A DNA stretch of 39,833 bases from Chloroflexota bacterium (GTDB lineage: Bacteria; Chloroflexota; Dehalococcoidia; JACPPY01): positions 1 to 39,833 of the forward strand of contig JACPPY010000015.1 in assembly GCA_016190755.1 (NCBI GenBank), in the 5' to 3' direction. The notes below the pieces were generated by a model. That model was not told where the DNA came from and did not search any database. It saw only the letters and a program-made list of their open reading frames with translations. Positions within the stretch are counted from its first letter, which is position 1. Every line of letters begins with the position of its first letter. A program made the position numbers and the translations under genes. This document shows positions 1 through 9,583 of this stretch, piece by piece.

Positions 1-28
1 GCAGGTTCGAATCCTGTCCCCTCCGCCA
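1..28 (+). tRNA. 3' end of a tRNA, possibly tRNA-Ser (partial)
   Basis: The window opens inside a tRNA. A T-arm is visible (5-bp stem, TTCGAAT loop, positions 1-17), followed by seven acceptor bases CCCCTCC (18-24), discriminator G (25) and an encoded CCA (26-28). The 5' acceptor strand would therefore read GGAGGGG. That start plus a G discriminator is typical of bacterial tRNA-Ser, but the anticodon lies outside the window, so the identity is a guess. Confidence 0.85.
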
Positions 29-275
29 TATCTACCAGATACAAGTTACCTCCCTGTTGTGTGCCCAGCGGTTATGTCATCTGAGTGATTTCGTGGCACA
101 ACCATGGCAAATCGATCCCAGAGCACCAGGCAAACAAATCACCTTGAGACCTTTCCCGTGGGCTGGCGCTGCGCTAACATTGCTCTTCCGCGGTGCATAG
201 GGCAATTCCGTCCAGCGGGGGACAATGGCAACAAAATCGCATATCGGCAACACGGGTATGGTTTATCATGGATAT

Positions 276-1277
276 ATGAAAGCTGTCTTGCTCGCGGCTA
301 TTTCCTTTTCGCTGCTGACAGCGTCAGGGTGTCTTGCGCCGGCGTCGGGGCCGGTTGGTTCATCCCCAGGCACGGTGGCGACGACAGGCACCTCGGGCCT
401 CTCGAGTGGGTCGTGGACCCGGCTGACACCACTCCCGACCGCTCGAAGTGAGGTGGCTGTGGCTGAATTGGCTGGCAAGATATATGTCATCGGGGGCTTC
501 GGCCCAGGCACTGGCGTAAACGAGGAGTACGACCCGCTCGCGGATACCTGGCGGAAGCGTGCCGATATTCCCCAGCAAGTAGACCACGCAGCGGCAGTTT
601 CCCTTGAGGGCAAGCTCTATGTGATTGGCGGATTCGACAGTTCTTCCGGGCCCGTCGCATCCGTCTGGGTCTATGATCCGCTTACTGACTCGTGGGCCAG
701 GAAGGCAGACCTGCCTACGCCACGTGGTGCTCTCGGGGCTGCTGTTGCTGGCAAAAAGATATATGCTGTCGGCGGCCGCGGTGCGATGGGAGATGTTGGT
801 GCCAACGAAGTCTACGACCCAATCTCCGATACATGGACGGCCCGCGCACCAATGCCAACGCCTCGCGACCACGTGGCGGTATCGGCAGTAAGCGGCAAGA
901 TCTACGTCGTCGGAGGCCGGTTTACCACCTTCGCACGGAACACTGGAATCAACGAAGAGTATAACCCGGGAAATGACTCGTGGACATCTCGCGCTTCGTT
1001 GCCCACACCCAGGAGCGGCATAGCATCAGCGGTCGTGGCCAACAGGATGTACGTCTTCGGTGGCGAAGGGTCGGAGGGCACTTTCAACCAGAATGAGAAC
1101 TACCACCCGGCCAGTGACTCGTGGAAGGCTATGCCACCGATGCCCACGGCGAGGCATGGCATAGGCGCGGCGGCAGTGGGCAACCGGATTTTCGTGCTGG
1201 CCGGCGGCCCTGACCCCGGTGGCTCTCAAAGTGCACTGAACGAGGCATTTACTGTGCCCGACAGTGACAAATCCTGA
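276..1277 (+). CDS. Kelch-repeat lipoprotein
   Basis: Predicted 333-residue secreted lipoprotein. The ATG at 276 gives a clean signal peptide: a Lys after Met, a hydrophobic core and a lipobox-like TASGC with the lipidated Cys at residue 19. In-frame ATGs at 225 and 258 would put hydrophilic residues in front of it. The mature part has about six Kelch motifs, each with an I/L-Y-V-I/V-G-G strand, then a Y-x-P...D-x-W segment and a PTPR-type turn, consistent with one six-bladed beta-propeller anchored on the outside of the membrane. No enzymatic motif is visible; such propellers usually bind proteins or sugars. It follows a tRNA gene and is not clearly part of an operon. The 14-bp palindrome ATCATA-GT-TATGAT (1283-1296) follows the stop codon but has no T-run. 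Confidence 0.85.
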   Translation: MKAVLLAAISFSLLTASGCLAPASGPVGSSPGTVATTGTSGLSSGSWTRLTPLPTARSEVAVAELAGKIYVIGGFGPGTGVNEEYDPLADTWRKRADIPQQVDHAAAVSLEGKLYVIGGFDSSSGPVASVWVYDPLTDSWARKADLPTPRGALGAAVAGKKIYAVGGRGAMGDVGANEVYDPISDTWTARAPMPTPRDHVAVSAVSGKIYVVGGRFTTFARNTGINEEYNPGNDSWTSRASLPTPRSGIASAVVANRMYVFGGEGSEGTFNQNENYHPASDSWKAMPPMPTARHGIGAAAVGNRIFVLAGGPDPGGSQSALNEAFTVPDSDKS

Positions 1278-1503
1278 TTTAGATCATAGTTATGATGCCT
1301 CGGAAAACCTGGAATTGGCCAATGCATATCTCTCATTTGATTCTATATCCTCAATGGCGTTGTCCCGACACTCGTTGAGGCGAGACTAGCGCGAGGAAAG
1401 TTTCGTCCCCAGCTTAGTTTCGAGGTGCCTTACGGGACGGGCGGAGTTGGGATGATGGCGACTGCTGGCGATCTGAACAACGGAATATTCTGTGTTGGTG
1501 ATG

Positions 1504-1791
1504 TCACGGAGCAGGCTTTTTCGCCAGGTAAGGCTCCAGCTGTCGGGCTATTTGTTCGTTGTTGGCGTTCACCACCTTTAGGAGCGAGATCACCAGTACC
1601 GGGAGGAAGTCCTCCGGCGCAACAGACCTCAGCTCGGCCACAGCTTTTTCCATGGCGGCCTCGTCGGAGGGGAATTCGCCGAGGCTGGTACGTACAGCAC
1701 GCTCGCGCAGTATCTTCACGTCTCTGATGCTGGACTGAAGACCCAGGGCAAACATGCAACACAATTCATCTCTGGATAAGCCCAAGCGCAC
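1504..1791 (-). CDS. Small hypothetical protein, 95 aa
   Basis: I do not recognise this family. The GTG at 1791 is the likely start because AAGGAG lies 9 bases upstream; an ATG at 1798 is out of frame and closes after ten codons. The protein looks mostly alpha-helical, with an acidic, Ala- and Leu-rich centre (around residues 40-85), two adjacent cysteines near the N-terminus and a Lys/Pro-rich end. No signal peptide or membrane segment is seen. It stands alone on the minus strand between the Kelch lipoprotein and sucC. A 110-residue reading frame overlapping it on the same strand is Arg/Cys/Pro-rich and is probably a shadow. Confidence 0.6.
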   Translation of the reverse strand: MRLGLSRDELCCMFALGLQSSIRDVKILRERAVRTSLGEFPSDEAAMEKAVAELRSVAPEDFLPVLVISLLKVVNANNEQIARQLEPYLAKKPAP

Positions 1792-2000
1792 GTTTCATGT
1801 CTCCTTTTCCTGACCAGACTTGGCCGATATCATAACAGAAGTCAGGGCTGCCGTCCCGTAGCGAAAACTATTACGTGCTCACCTAACAGTCCTATGTAGA
1901 CCAGCGCTTACCTCTGACGAGCTCAGCACACAACTTTCTTCACCGGGCGCCGTACGCCCCAAGCTCCCTACGTGACTGGATACTGGCGCGTTGGGCCGCG

Positions 2001-2006
2001 TATAAT
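2001..2006 (+). promoter_or_regulatory. Putative -10 element for sucCD
   Basis: A perfect TATAAT lies 45 bases upstream of the sucC ATG. No good -35 hexamer is found at 16-18 bases, so either an activator helps or the -35 is weak. The 250 bases between the preceding gene and sucC hold no other gene. Confidence 0.5.
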
Positions 2007-2050
2007 GCGGCGGCTTGCGTCCAGACGGGGTCGATTAATAGGGAGACAAA

Positions 2051-3217
2051 ATGAAGGTCCACGAATACCAGGCCAAGGCTCTCATGGCCCAGTTTGGCAT
2101 TCCTACGCCTCATGGTGAGGTGGCTGCCACTCCGGCCGAGGCCGCTGCAATTACCGGGCGGTTGGGAGGCAGATCAGTTTTGAAAGCCCAGGTGTACGCA
2201 GGAGGCAGGGGAAAGGCAGGCGGAATAAAGGTCGCCAACTCGCCCAAAGAGGCTGAAAGTCTGGCCCGGCAACTGCTCGGCACCAGGCTCGTCACACATC
2301 AGACGACACCTGAGGGCTTGCCAGTCCAAAAGCTGCTGGTAGAGCAAACTATAGATATTCATGATCAGGCATATCTGAGCATCGTAGTGGATAGCTCCGC
2401 ACGCATGCCGGTGATAATGGCAAGCGCGGCAGGCGGAATAGAAATCGAAGAGGTTGCGTCCAAGAGCCCAGAGAAGATACTAAAAGTGCACGTCGACCCG
2501 GCGACCGGCTTCCAAACATACCTCGGGCAGAAGCTGGCATACGGCATGGGCATGGACAAGGAAAGCGCGCGAGCGACGGCCGCACTAATAGGCAACCTGT
2601 ACAGGTTGTTCGAAGCGAAAGACTGCTCCCTTGCCGAGATAAACCCGCTTGCTGTTACCAATAGTGGAAAGATCCTGGCAGTCGATGCAAAGCTTAACTT
2701 TGACGATAACGCTCTTTTTCGGCACAAGGACATCGAAGCGCTGCATGATACGGCCCAGGAAGACCCGAGAGAGGTACAGGCCGAGGCCTGGGGGGTGAAG
2801 AACTATGTCAAGGTCGACGGCTCTATCGGCTGCATGGTGAACGGGGCTGGCCTGGCTATGGCGGTCATGGACCTGATAACCCTTTCCGGAGGCCGACCGG
2901 CGAATTTCCTCGATATCGGCACGGCGAACAACCCCGACCGCGTGGTTAACTCTTTCAAAATATTCCTGTCCGACCCGGATGTGAAGGCCATACTGGTGAA
3001 CATCTTTGGGGGAATAGCCAGGGTGGATGTCATAACGCGGGGTATCGTCGAGGCGCACAAGCAGATGAAAGTGAATGTTCCGGCGGTAATCCGGCTGGCT
3101 GGTACGAATGTGGAAGAAGGTAAACGCATCCTCAAGGAATCTAACCTCAAGTACATCGAAGCGAGTGACTTCCGAGACGCTGCTGTGAAAGCAGTGAGGG
3201 CTGCCAGAGGAGGCTAG
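2051..3217 (+). CDS. sucC: Succinyl-CoA ligase (ADP-forming), beta subunit
   Basis: 388 residues, the usual length for SucC. With SucD it converts succinyl-CoA, ADP or GDP and phosphate to succinate, CoA and ATP or GTP in the citric acid cycle. The N-terminal ATP-grasp part begins with the family signature [12 protein letters not shown] and contains the nucleotide-binding GRGKAGGIK. The C-terminal CoA-ligase part contains [20 protein letters not shown] and [14 protein letters not shown]. The ATG is preceded by AGGGAGA. sucD follows after four bases, with its SD inside the sucC end, so the two subunits should be translated together. Confidence 0.97.
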   Translation: MKVHEYQAKALMAQFGIPTPHGEVAATPAEAAAITGRLGGRSVLKAQVYAGGRGKAGGIKVANSPKEAESLARQLLGTRLVTHQTTPEGLPVQKLLVEQTIDIHDQAYLSIVVDSSARMPVIMASAAGGIEIEEVASKSPEKILKVHVDPATGFQTYLGQKLAYGMGMDKESARATAALIGNLYRLFEAKDCSLAEINPLAVTNSGKILAVDAKLNFDDNALFRHKDIEALHDTAQEDPREVQAEAWGVKNYVKVDGSIGCMVNGAGLAMAVMDLITLSGGRPANFLDIGTANNPDRVVNSFKIFLSDPDVKAILVNIFGGIARVDVITRGIVEAHKQMKVNVPAVIRLAGTNVEEGKRILKESNLKYIEASDFRDAAVKAVRAARGG

Positions 3218-3221
3218 GGAC

Positions 3222-4103
3222 TTGAGCATACTGATCGACCGGAACACAAGGCTTCTGATACAGGGTATCACGGGAGAAGAGGGCAGCTTCCACGCCGAGC
3301 GCTGTCTCAAGTATGGGACCAAGCTAGTTGCAGGGGTCACCCCTGGCAAGGGTGGCACAAAAGTGCTCAATGGGGTGCCCGTATTCGATACGGTTGATCG
3401 CGCCGTCAGGGAAACGGAGGCAAATGCCAGCCTTATCTTCGTTCCCGCGCCTTGCGCGGCAGATGCCATTCTTGAGGCGTCTGATGCTGGCATTGGCGTA
3501 GTTATTTGTATCACAGAGGGCATACCTATATTGGACATGGTGAAGGTCCATCGCCACATAGCTGGCACAGGGATACGGCTTATAGGACCTAATTGCCCTG
3601 GCGTAATATCGCCAGGGCAATGCCTGGCGGGCATAATGTCCGGCGACATACACCTTCCGGGCAACGTGGGTGTCGTGTCCCGAAGTGGCACGCTGACCTA
3701 TGAGACCGTGGCACAGCTCACCCAGCTCGGCATCGGGCAAAGTACCTGTGTCGGTATAGGCGGAGACCCTTTGCCCGGCAGTACATTCGTGGACATGCTC
3801 AAGCTGTTCGACAGGGACACCGACACGAAGGCCGTGGTGCTGATAGGAGAGATAGGCGGCTCACTGGAACAGGATGCCGCGGCATACATCAAGGCCGGTT
3901 TCAAGAAGCCGGTGGTGGCCTATCTTGCTGGAGGCACTGCACCCTCCGGCCGGCGCATGGGACATGCCGGGGCAATAATAAGCGGTGCTTCCGGGCGAGC
4001 TCAAGACAAGGCTGCGGCATTGAGTGCTGCGGGCGTTGCTGTTAGCCCAAGCCCTGCCACAATTGGCGAGACCATGAAGAAGGTACTCGACGGCCTCCAG
4101 TGA
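3222..4103 (+). CDS. sucD: Succinyl-CoA ligase, alpha subunit
   Basis: 293 residues, normal for SucD, the CoA-binding subunit that carries the phosphohistidine. It starts at TTG 3222, with AGGAGG upstream overlapping the end of sucC. The N-terminal Rossmann CoA-binding domain has [21 protein letters not shown] and the GPNCPG loop. The catalytic His is in RMGHAGAI (His248). No other citric-acid-cycle gene is nearby. The gene ends 36 bases before the convergent lipoprotein gene; no good terminator hairpin is visible between them. Confidence 0.97.
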   Translation: MSILIDRNTRLLIQGITGEEGSFHAERCLKYGTKLVAGVTPGKGGTKVLNGVPVFDTVDRAVRETEANASLIFVPAPCAADAILEASDAGIGVVICITEGIPILDMVKVHRHIAGTGIRLIGPNCPGVISPGQCLAGIMSGDIHLPGNVGVVSRSGTLTYETVAQLTQLGIGQSTCVGIGGDPLPGSTFVDMLKLFDRDTDTKAVVLIGEIGGSLEQDAAAYIKAGFKKPVVAYLAGGTAPSGRRMGHAGAIISGASGRAQDKAAALSAAGVAVSPSPATIGETMKKVLDGLQ

Positions 4104-4139
4104 ACTCTGACCGGGGTACATTGCACAGGTCAACGCCAG

Positions 4140-5786
4140 TTACTTCTCAACGCGGACCTTGTTGAGCAGCGGCATCCCCATAGACGTGACGATGTAGTCC
4201 TTCACGTACGGCTTGACCAGAATATAGCTCCGGCCGAAGAAGAGCGGCAAAACGGCGGCATCGTCCACTATCATCTTCTCCGCTTGCTGGTACATGGAAA
4301 GCCTCTTCGCCTGGTCTTGTTCCACCGCAGCCTGGTCGAGCATTTTGTCCAGAGCGGAATTGGCGTATTCGCCGGTGTTGTTTTCGGCACCGCTGTGGAA
4401 AAGTAGGTCCAGGAAGTCCTGCGGGTCGGGATAGTCCGCGATCCAAGACATATCGAAAAGTTGGTCTTTTTCCTGGCGGAGATTATATGAGAGTATGTCG
4501 GGCTCGAGTTGCCTGACCTTGACTTCAACTCCCAGATTGCACCGCCACTCTTCAATCGCTCCTCCGAGAAGTCCGGATATGGCATTGCCATACCCTGAGG
4601 TGGTGAATACGATCGGAGGCAGCCTGGAAACATCGCCGTACGTGGAACTTGAGATAAGCTGTTTGGCCTTGACTGGATCGAAGCGTAATCCGGTTAGTGA
4701 ACCATCGTACCCGGGGATTCCGGGCGGCAGGATCCCATATGCCGTCTGCACAGTGTCCAGTGTGGAAAGCTTGACCACTTTGTCCTTATCCAAGGCTAGG
4801 GTGAAAGCCTGGCGAACCTGGGGGTCATCGAATGGAGGCTTGGAGGCGTTGAATCCAAAGTAGGAGAAGCTCAATTCGGGATTGACTCGCAGTTCCTTGC
4901 TTATCGGGTTGCCGGGGTCAGTCACCATGCCGATGTATCCGCCGCCAGTGTAGACGACGTCGATGGCGCCCTGCTGGTACATGGACATTGGATCACCCGC
5001 CAGTAGTTTGAACACCACCTCTTTCACCCTTGCCCTATCACCGTAGTATGTGTCGTTCCGCTGCAACGTAAGAAGCTGGTCCTTTTTCCACTCCTTCAGT
5101 TTGAAAGGACCGGTCCCAACAGGACGCTGAAACCAATCTGAGCCACCATCCACATTGGTCTTCTGGACCACAAACGACGTCGGATAGGACATCTTGGCCA
5201 GGAAATAAGTCTTTGGCCCGTCTATGGTGACCTGCAGCGTAGAGTCGTCGATCGCACGAACACCAGCCAGGTCAGGTGTTCTTCCTGACAACACATCTGC
5301 AGCCCCAACTATATCTATCAGGTATGTCCCTGCGGTGTGTGACTTTGTGGCCGGATTCAATGCCCGTTCCCAGGAATACTTGAAGTCGGCGGCCTTCACC
5401 GGTTGCCCGCCATGGAACTTTACGTCCTTTCGAAGTGTGAAGGTGTATGTCTTGCCGTCGTCGCTCCTGGCAACCTTCTCAGCAATGTCGGGCACTATGT
5501 TCAGGTTCTCATCCAGCCTGACTAGGCCGCTGAAGATCTGCACCACATACGTGGCCGATGTTGCCTCGGCGGCGACTGCCGGATCAAGCGTGATAGGTCC
5601 TGTATCGTATACGTTCAACGTACCGTTCGGCGCGACTGTGGGCGTAGTGGCGCCCACAGGGCCTACAGTGCCTGTCCTTGTGGTGGTCTCGTTGCCCTGG
5701 CACGCTCCGGCAATGGCCGCGAGCACCAAGGATAACAGCAACACTGTTATAACAAAGAATGAGAAACGGGACCTCAGCACCCTCAT
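4140..5786 (-). CDS. Peptide/nickel-type ABC transporter substrate-binding lipoprotein (SBP family 5)
   Basis: 548 residues from the ATG at 5786, which has AAGGAG six bases upstream and gives a neat lipoprotein signal (Arg-rich start, hydrophobic core, Cys29 after IAGA). An ATG at 5813 overlaps the radC stop as ATGA and is an alternative. The mature protein has family-5 marks: an early TLDPA segment, YTFTLRKDVKFHGGQPV, a VGTGPFKLKEW motif, and late LFHSGAENNTG and MYQQAEKMI segments. It should capture oligopeptides or similar ligands outside the cell. No permease or ATPase gene is adjacent, so partners must be elsewhere. It is last in the minus-strand nfi-prfB-radC group. Confidence 0.92.
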   Translation of the reverse strand: MRVLRSRFSFFVITVLLLSLVLAAIAGACQGNETTTRTGTVGPVGATTPTVAPNGTLNVYDTGPITLDPAVAAEATSATYVVQIFSGLVRLDENLNIVPDIAEKVARSDDGKTYTFTLRKDVKFHGGQPVKAADFKYSWERALNPATKSHTAGTYLIDIVGAADVLSGRTPDLAGVRAIDDSTLQVTIDGPKTYFLAKMSYPTSFVVQKTNVDGGSDWFQRPVGTGPFKLKEWKKDQLLTLQRNDTYYGDRARVKEVVFKLLAGDPMSMYQQGAIDVVYTGGGYIGMVTDPGNPISKELRVNPELSFSYFGFNASKPPFDDPQVRQAFTLALDKDKVVKLSTLDTVQTAYGILPPGIPGYDGSLTGLRFDPVKAKQLISSSTYGDVSRLPPIVFTTSGYGNAISGLLGGAIEEWRCNLGVEVKVRQLEPDILSYNLRQEKDQLFDMSWIADYPDPQDFLDLLFHSGAENNTGEYANSALDKMLDQAAVEQDQAKRLSMYQQAEKMIVDDAAVLPLFFGRSYILVKPYVKDYIVTSMGMPLLNKVRVEK

Positions 5787-5809
5787 AGGGGTCTCCTTCA
5801 CTGACTGGC

Positions 5810-6538
5810 TCATAATAAACCTTTGGCTTTCATGCTGGTGTATGTGGAGTCGCATACTATCAAGTGGTCGAGCACCTCAATGCCCATTATCTTGCCCGCG
5901 TCGACCAGCCGCCTGGTCATTTCAATATCATCTTTTGATGGTTGCGAGTCGCCTGACGGGTGGTTGTGAACCAGTATGACCGATGCAGCACTGGCTAGCA
6001 CAGCGGGCTGAAATACCTCTCTCGGGTGTGCAAGGCTGGAGTCGAGGCTTCCCTGTGATACCGTCGTCATGCCCAGGATGTGGTTCCGTATATCCAATTG
6101 CAGCGTGAGGAAGCATTCCTTCCTCTTTCCTTTGACCACGGACCTGGCATAGCGGACGACGTCTTCGGGACCTTTCACTGTAAAACGGACACAATTCTCG
6201 TCGGGTTTCTCCAGCCGGCGGTTGATCTCATATATGGCTTTTATCTGGCAGGCCTTGGCCATACCGATTCCGGCAAACCGCTGAAGTTCTTCCAAGGGGG
6301 CGTTAACCACTCCCCGTAACCCGCCAAATTGGTTCAACAGCTTTTGCGCGACCACCATTACCGACTCACCCCTGGTACCTCGTCCCAGCACCAGCGCCAG
6401 CAGTTCAGCTTCATGGAGTGCCTCCACTCCGAGGTTGGCAAGCCGTTCACGCGGCCTTTCTGAGACGGGCATATCACGCACGGTGAATTGCGCCCGGACA
6501 GTAGAGGTACTAGAGATACTGTTCTTCCGGCTCGACAT
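5810..6538 (-). CDS. radC: RadC-family JAMM-domain protein
   Basis: 242 residues from the ATG at 6538, chosen for a strong GGAGG eight bases upstream and because the conserved N-terminal FTVRDMPxSERPRERL lies inside this frame. Next come a helix-hairpin-helix-like region (LQRFAGIGMAKACQIKAI) and the C-terminal MPN/JAMM domain with HNHPSG...PSxxD (His191, His193, Ser201, Asp204). The family is linked to DNA repair by name, but its biochemical role is unsettled. The stop overlaps an upstream candidate start of the lipoprotein gene (ATGA), and the gene starts 14 bases after the HExxH peptidase gene, so it belongs to the same transcript. Confidence 0.95.
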   Translation of the reverse strand: MSSRKNSISSTSTVRAQFTVRDMPVSERPRERLANLGVEALHEAELLALVLGRGTRGESVMVVAQKLLNQFGGLRGVVNAPLEELQRFAGIGMAKACQIKAIYEINRRLEKPDENCVRFTVKGPEDVVRYARSVVKGKRKECFLTLQLDIRNHILGMTTVSQGSLDSSLAHPREVFQPAVLASAASVILVHNHPSGDSQPSKDDIEMTRRLVDAGKIMGIEVLDHLIVCDSTYTSMKAKGLL

Positions 6539-6552
6539 TTCTGATACCTCCA

Positions 6553-7704
6553 CTAAGCTGGTACCAACTGAGGCACGAGGCGTGCGGTCGGAGCAGGTGA
6601 CAACCCCAGGCTGGCGCGCCATAGGGTATCCAGACCCGACTGGTCGAAACCATACACTTGCTTGAACGCATCGTCGTAGCCGCTTCCTTGTCGAAACACA
6701 TCCAATAGCTGGGACATCCTGTCGCGACCATAGCGTTGAATAAGGAATGCCACCAGACTGTAGCTCTCAGCATAGGATAGGTAGGCCTGTTCAGGTATGG
6801 CAGAGAAGGGACTAGAGAGCGTGCGCACCGAGATCAGCCTGTTCTGGGCGATGGCCTTGTCAAGCAACGCCTTATCGTCCGGGCTCATGTTTCCTTCACC
6901 GTAGACGGCAAGGCCTTCATCCAGCCAGACAGGCAGACCAGCACCGTAGCTGTTGAACGTGATGCCGTGTATAAGCCAATGGACAAGCTCATGGGCAAGG
7001 GCCCTTTTGCCCCAATCCACCTGTGACTGTGAGATACCGATAGCAATTACATCGAAGCCAACGAACGTCACGCCTCCGGTCCACTCCTGTGGATAGACGA
7101 GTGCGCCGCGCAGATCGGTCGGATTTGCATATATGTATATTCTGACCTGTCTCCTGGGTCGCGCACCGGTATCTTTGGCAAGCCGTTGCAGTGCCTGCTG
7201 GGTGCTGGACATCAGGTCGTTTATGAAGGACTGGCTTCCCTGGTACCAAAGCAGGGTCACGGCGCCCTCAGAAATGGACTGCCATCTGTAGCGACCGTCG
7301 TCGAAGTTCATGACTGAAGTGGGAGAATCTGTACGCTTCCCCGCGATGTCTTCCGCCACCCAGTGGTACTCTATCTTTGCGCCAGGCGGCAGACTGGACC
7401 GGCGCATGTCCCACATCCAGGACGTTTGCACGACAGTCCATGGCGTGAAGGTCGGCCATGCCTCGCTGGCCACATCGGCATAGTTTTGGCGGGTGACCTT
7501 GTACTGCAAGCGCAGCTTCACTATGTCCGTGTCACTTTCGGCCCTGACCTTGAACTCGATACCCATAGGGAAGGACGACTGGACCGAGCTGTCGATCTTG
7601 ATATCACCTAGCGCCGCTGACGACAAATACACGGGCATTACTGACGGCAAGATCAGTATTAGCAATGCGGCAAGGGATAGTAATATCCTGGGCATCTTCC
7701 TCAT
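6553..7704 (-). CDS. Secreted gluzincin-type metallopeptidase (peptidase MA-like)
   Basis: 383 residues. It starts at the ATG at 7704, which overlaps the prfB stop (ATGA), so translation is probably coupled. The N-terminus is a signal peptide (RK, then a long Leu/Ile-rich core, likely cleaved near SSAA). A beta-rich region of about 130 residues follows. The C-terminal peptidase domain has HELVH (His238, Glu239, His242) and a downstream WLDEGLAVYGEG supplying the third zinc ligand. This matches the peptidase MA-like group. The substrate is unknown and the enzyme should act outside the membrane. Its coupling to a release-factor gene is odd functionally and may only reflect operon packing. Confidence 0.82.
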   Translation of the reverse strand: MRKMPRILLSLAALLILILPSVMPVYLSSAALGDIKIDSSVQSSFPMGIEFKVRAESDTDIVKLRLQYKVTRQNYADVASEAWPTFTPWTVVQTSWMWDMRRSSLPPGAKIEYHWVAEDIAGKRTDSPTSVMNFDDGRYRWQSISEGAVTLLWYQGSQSFINDLMSSTQQALQRLAKDTGARPRRQVRIYIYANPTDLRGALVYPQEWTGGVTFVGFDVIAIGISQSQVDWGKRALAHELVHWLIHGITFNSYGAGLPVWLDEGLAVYGEGNMSPDDKALLDKAIAQNRLISVRTLSSPFSAIPEQAYLSYAESYSLVAFLIQRYGRDRMSQLLDVFRQGSGYDDAFKQVYGFDQSGLDTLWRASLGLSPAPTARLVPQLVPA

Positions 7705-8802
7705 TTGCCGGCTCCTATCTTAGATCGGAGATATGCTTCCACGAAGCTATCGATATCGCCGTCCAGGACGGCGGACGTATCGCTCGTCTCGTATCCAGTA
7801 CGATGGTCTTTCACCATATGGTAGGGATGCAATACATAGCTTCGTATCTGGCTGCCCCACCCTGCATCTATGCGCTCGCCCTTGAGTTTGGCCTTTTCCT
7901 CCGCCTTCTTTTTCACTTCTAACTCGAGAAGGCGAGCATAGAGTATGTGCATTGCCACCTCTTTGTTCCGCAGCTGCGAGCGTTGACTCTGGCAGCTAGA
8001 TACAATGCCCGTGGGTATGTGGGTAATCCGCACCGCGCTGCTGGTCTTCTGCATGTGCTGGCCGCCCGGGCCACTGGACCGGAACGCTTCCAGCTTGAGG
8101 TCGGCTGGGTCGATTTTGACATCCACTTCCTCGGCCTCCGGTAGTACCTCTACCAATGCAAAGGACGTATGGCGTGCGTGGTCGGAATCAAAAGGCGAAA
8201 GCCGGACCAACCGATGCACACCATGCTCCGATATAAGGCGACCATACGCATGGTTCCCCCTGATTTCGATAATAACACTTTTTATGCCGGCCTCGGGGCC
8301 AGGGGATGTATCGAGGACCTCCGTCTTGTATCCATGTCGCTCTGCCCACCGCAGGTACATGCGCAGTATCATTTCAGCCCAGTCCTGGGACTCCGTCCCA
8401 CCGGCCCCGGCATGGACCGCAAGCATGGCATTTCGGCTGTCCAATTCGTTCTGGAAGAGCAGTTCAAACTCCATCTCGGCAAGACGAACGACAGCCCCAG
8501 CGGTTTCCTTCTCCACATCGGCCATAAGAGAAGAGTCCTTCTCCTCGCTGGCCAAACTCGCAAGTCCCGAGAGCTCAGTCAGCTTCTTGTCGATGTCCCG
8601 CCATGCCCCAACAGTTTCCTTTTCTGCGGCGAGACGGCTCATGGCGGCCTGCGCGCTCTTCGCGTCCTGCCAGAAATCCGGCCTCGTTGTTTCCTGTTCC
8701 AGCGTAGCTATTTCTTTTTCGCGTTTAGCTATGTCAAAGACGCTCCATTATGTCATGTGCTCTGCCCTGCAACTGACTCAGTGTCTCTTGAACTGCATCC
8801 AT
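7701..8802 (-). CDS. prfB: Peptide chain release factor 2, with programmed +1 frameshift
   Basis: RF2 ends translation at UGA and UAA. The ATG at 8802 opens a 22-codon frame ending CTT TGA C. A +1 shift at the CTT (8739-8737) joins it to the long frame and gives 366 residues, close to the E. coli length of 365. The joined frame has the SPF anticodon-mimic tripeptide (VRLSPFDS), the GGQ peptidyl-hydrolysis motif (residues 246-248) and the DIGWGSQIR-like end. An SD-like GGAG stands three bases before the CTT, as the E. coli stimulator does. An SD (GGAGG) lies 13 bases before the start, which is rather far. The long frame alone, starting at 8642, would lack the N-terminus. Confidence 0.95.
8733..8746 (-). 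promoter_or_regulatory. RF2 autoregulatory +1 frameshift site
   Basis: On the minus strand the order is GGAG (8746-8743), CGT, slippery CTT (8739-8737), TGA (8736-8734) and C (8733). TGA followed by C is the poorest termination context. When RF2 is scarce, ribosomes slip +1 and complete RF2, which gives negative feedback. The arrangement and the three-base spacing match the classical prfB site. Confidence 0.93.
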
Positions 8803-8875
8803 CTTTCGAAAGAATCCTCCTGTAGGCGGTGCATAAGCGCCGGCGTTTCCGGCTATCTATTCTGGTCTGGCACGA

Positions 8876-9583
8876 CTACGCTCCCGCAGCAGCTGCGCCG
8901 TTCGGCTCAGGCAACCGGCGCGTTGAGGCGAGGTGGGCCAAACGCGTCGGCTCCGGCAGCCTGTACCCACGACAGCACTCCAGTGTCCAACGGATTGCCA
9001 CTGGCAGGTCCACCTTGTGTCCGATAGACACATATATTGGGGTCGTACGCTTCTTGGTCCGTAAGGCGGCTCCCACTACTTCTTCCTTATCCACAAGTTC
9101 AGCCCACGAACCGGCCTCTTCTCCGACAGGGCCATGATGGCCGCATAATACCGACTTGGCGCAGCCAATGGTCGGAATATCCAACACTAGGCCCAGGTGT
9201 GAAGCCAGCCCCAACCGACGCGGGTGGGCAATACCTTGACCATCCACCATCACAAGATCCGGTTTCAACATTAGGTCTTGCCATATTTCAAGAACCAATG
9301 GCACCTCCCTATAGGACAACAGGCCTGGGATGTAGGGGAACGCGGCTTTCCCCTGCCGAGTTTTGACTTCGACCGTCTTGAGTGTAGGATATTCGAGTAC
9401 TACAACCGCCGCAAGACCCGTATCATCGAGGTGCCGGTAAGAGACATCCACACCGGCGACTAACCTTGGTATGCCTATCTCATCACGTCTGGAGACCGAG
9501 GGCGCCAACCTGCGCTGTACTTCGCGGGCTTCAGCCGGGCTGAGGTCCCAGGCATGTAATTGTCTAATCTGTGGCTTGTTCAT
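8876..9583 (-). CDS. nfi: Deoxyinosine 3'-endonuclease (endonuclease V)
   Basis: 235 residues. Endonuclease V nicks DNA at the second phosphodiester bond 3' of deoxyinosine and starts repair of deaminated adenine. Family motifs are present: GVDVSY (Asp46), FPYIPGLLSYREVP with the wedge PYIPG and Glu93, VDGQGIAHPRRLGLASHLG (Asp114, His120), and IGCAKS. The catalytic acidic residues Asp46, Glu93 and Asp114 are all intact. The ATG at 9583 has no clear SD. The gene heads the minus-strand group followed by prfB, 73 bases downstream. Confidence 0.95.
   Translation of the reverse strand: MNKPQIRQLHAWDLSPAEAREVQRRLAPSVSRRDEIGIPRLVAGVDVSYRHLDDTGLAAVVVLEYPTLKTVEVKTRQGKAAFPYIPGLLSYREVPLVLEIWQDLMLKPDLVMVDGQGIAHPRRLGLASHLGLVLDIPTIGCAKSVLCGHHGPVGEEAGSWAELVDKEEVVGAALRTKKRTTPIYVSIGHKVDLPVAIRWTLECCRGYRLPEPTRLAHLASTRRLPEPNGAAAAGA

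Noticed and set aside
225-275. Longer start for the Kelch lipoprotein
   Set aside because: It would place 17 mostly polar residues before the lipoprotein signal; the ATG at 276 gives a proper signal peptide.
1283-1296. Palindrome ATCATA-GT-TATGAT after the Kelch stop
   Set aside because: A two-base loop cannot form a terminator, and no gene starts nearby for it to control; probably chance.
1349-1380. CCTCAA...TTGAGG inverted repeat between the Kelch and small unknown genes
   Set aside because: Six-base arms around a loop of about 20 bases and no T-run; likely chance.
4104-4139. TGACC/GGTCA hairpin between sucD and the lipoprotein gene
   Set aside because: A 5-bp stem with a long loop and no T-run is too weak for a terminator call.
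8838-8852. GCCGG/CCGGC hairpin between nfi and prfB
   Set aside because: Short stem, no T-run, and the genes are likely co-transcribed.
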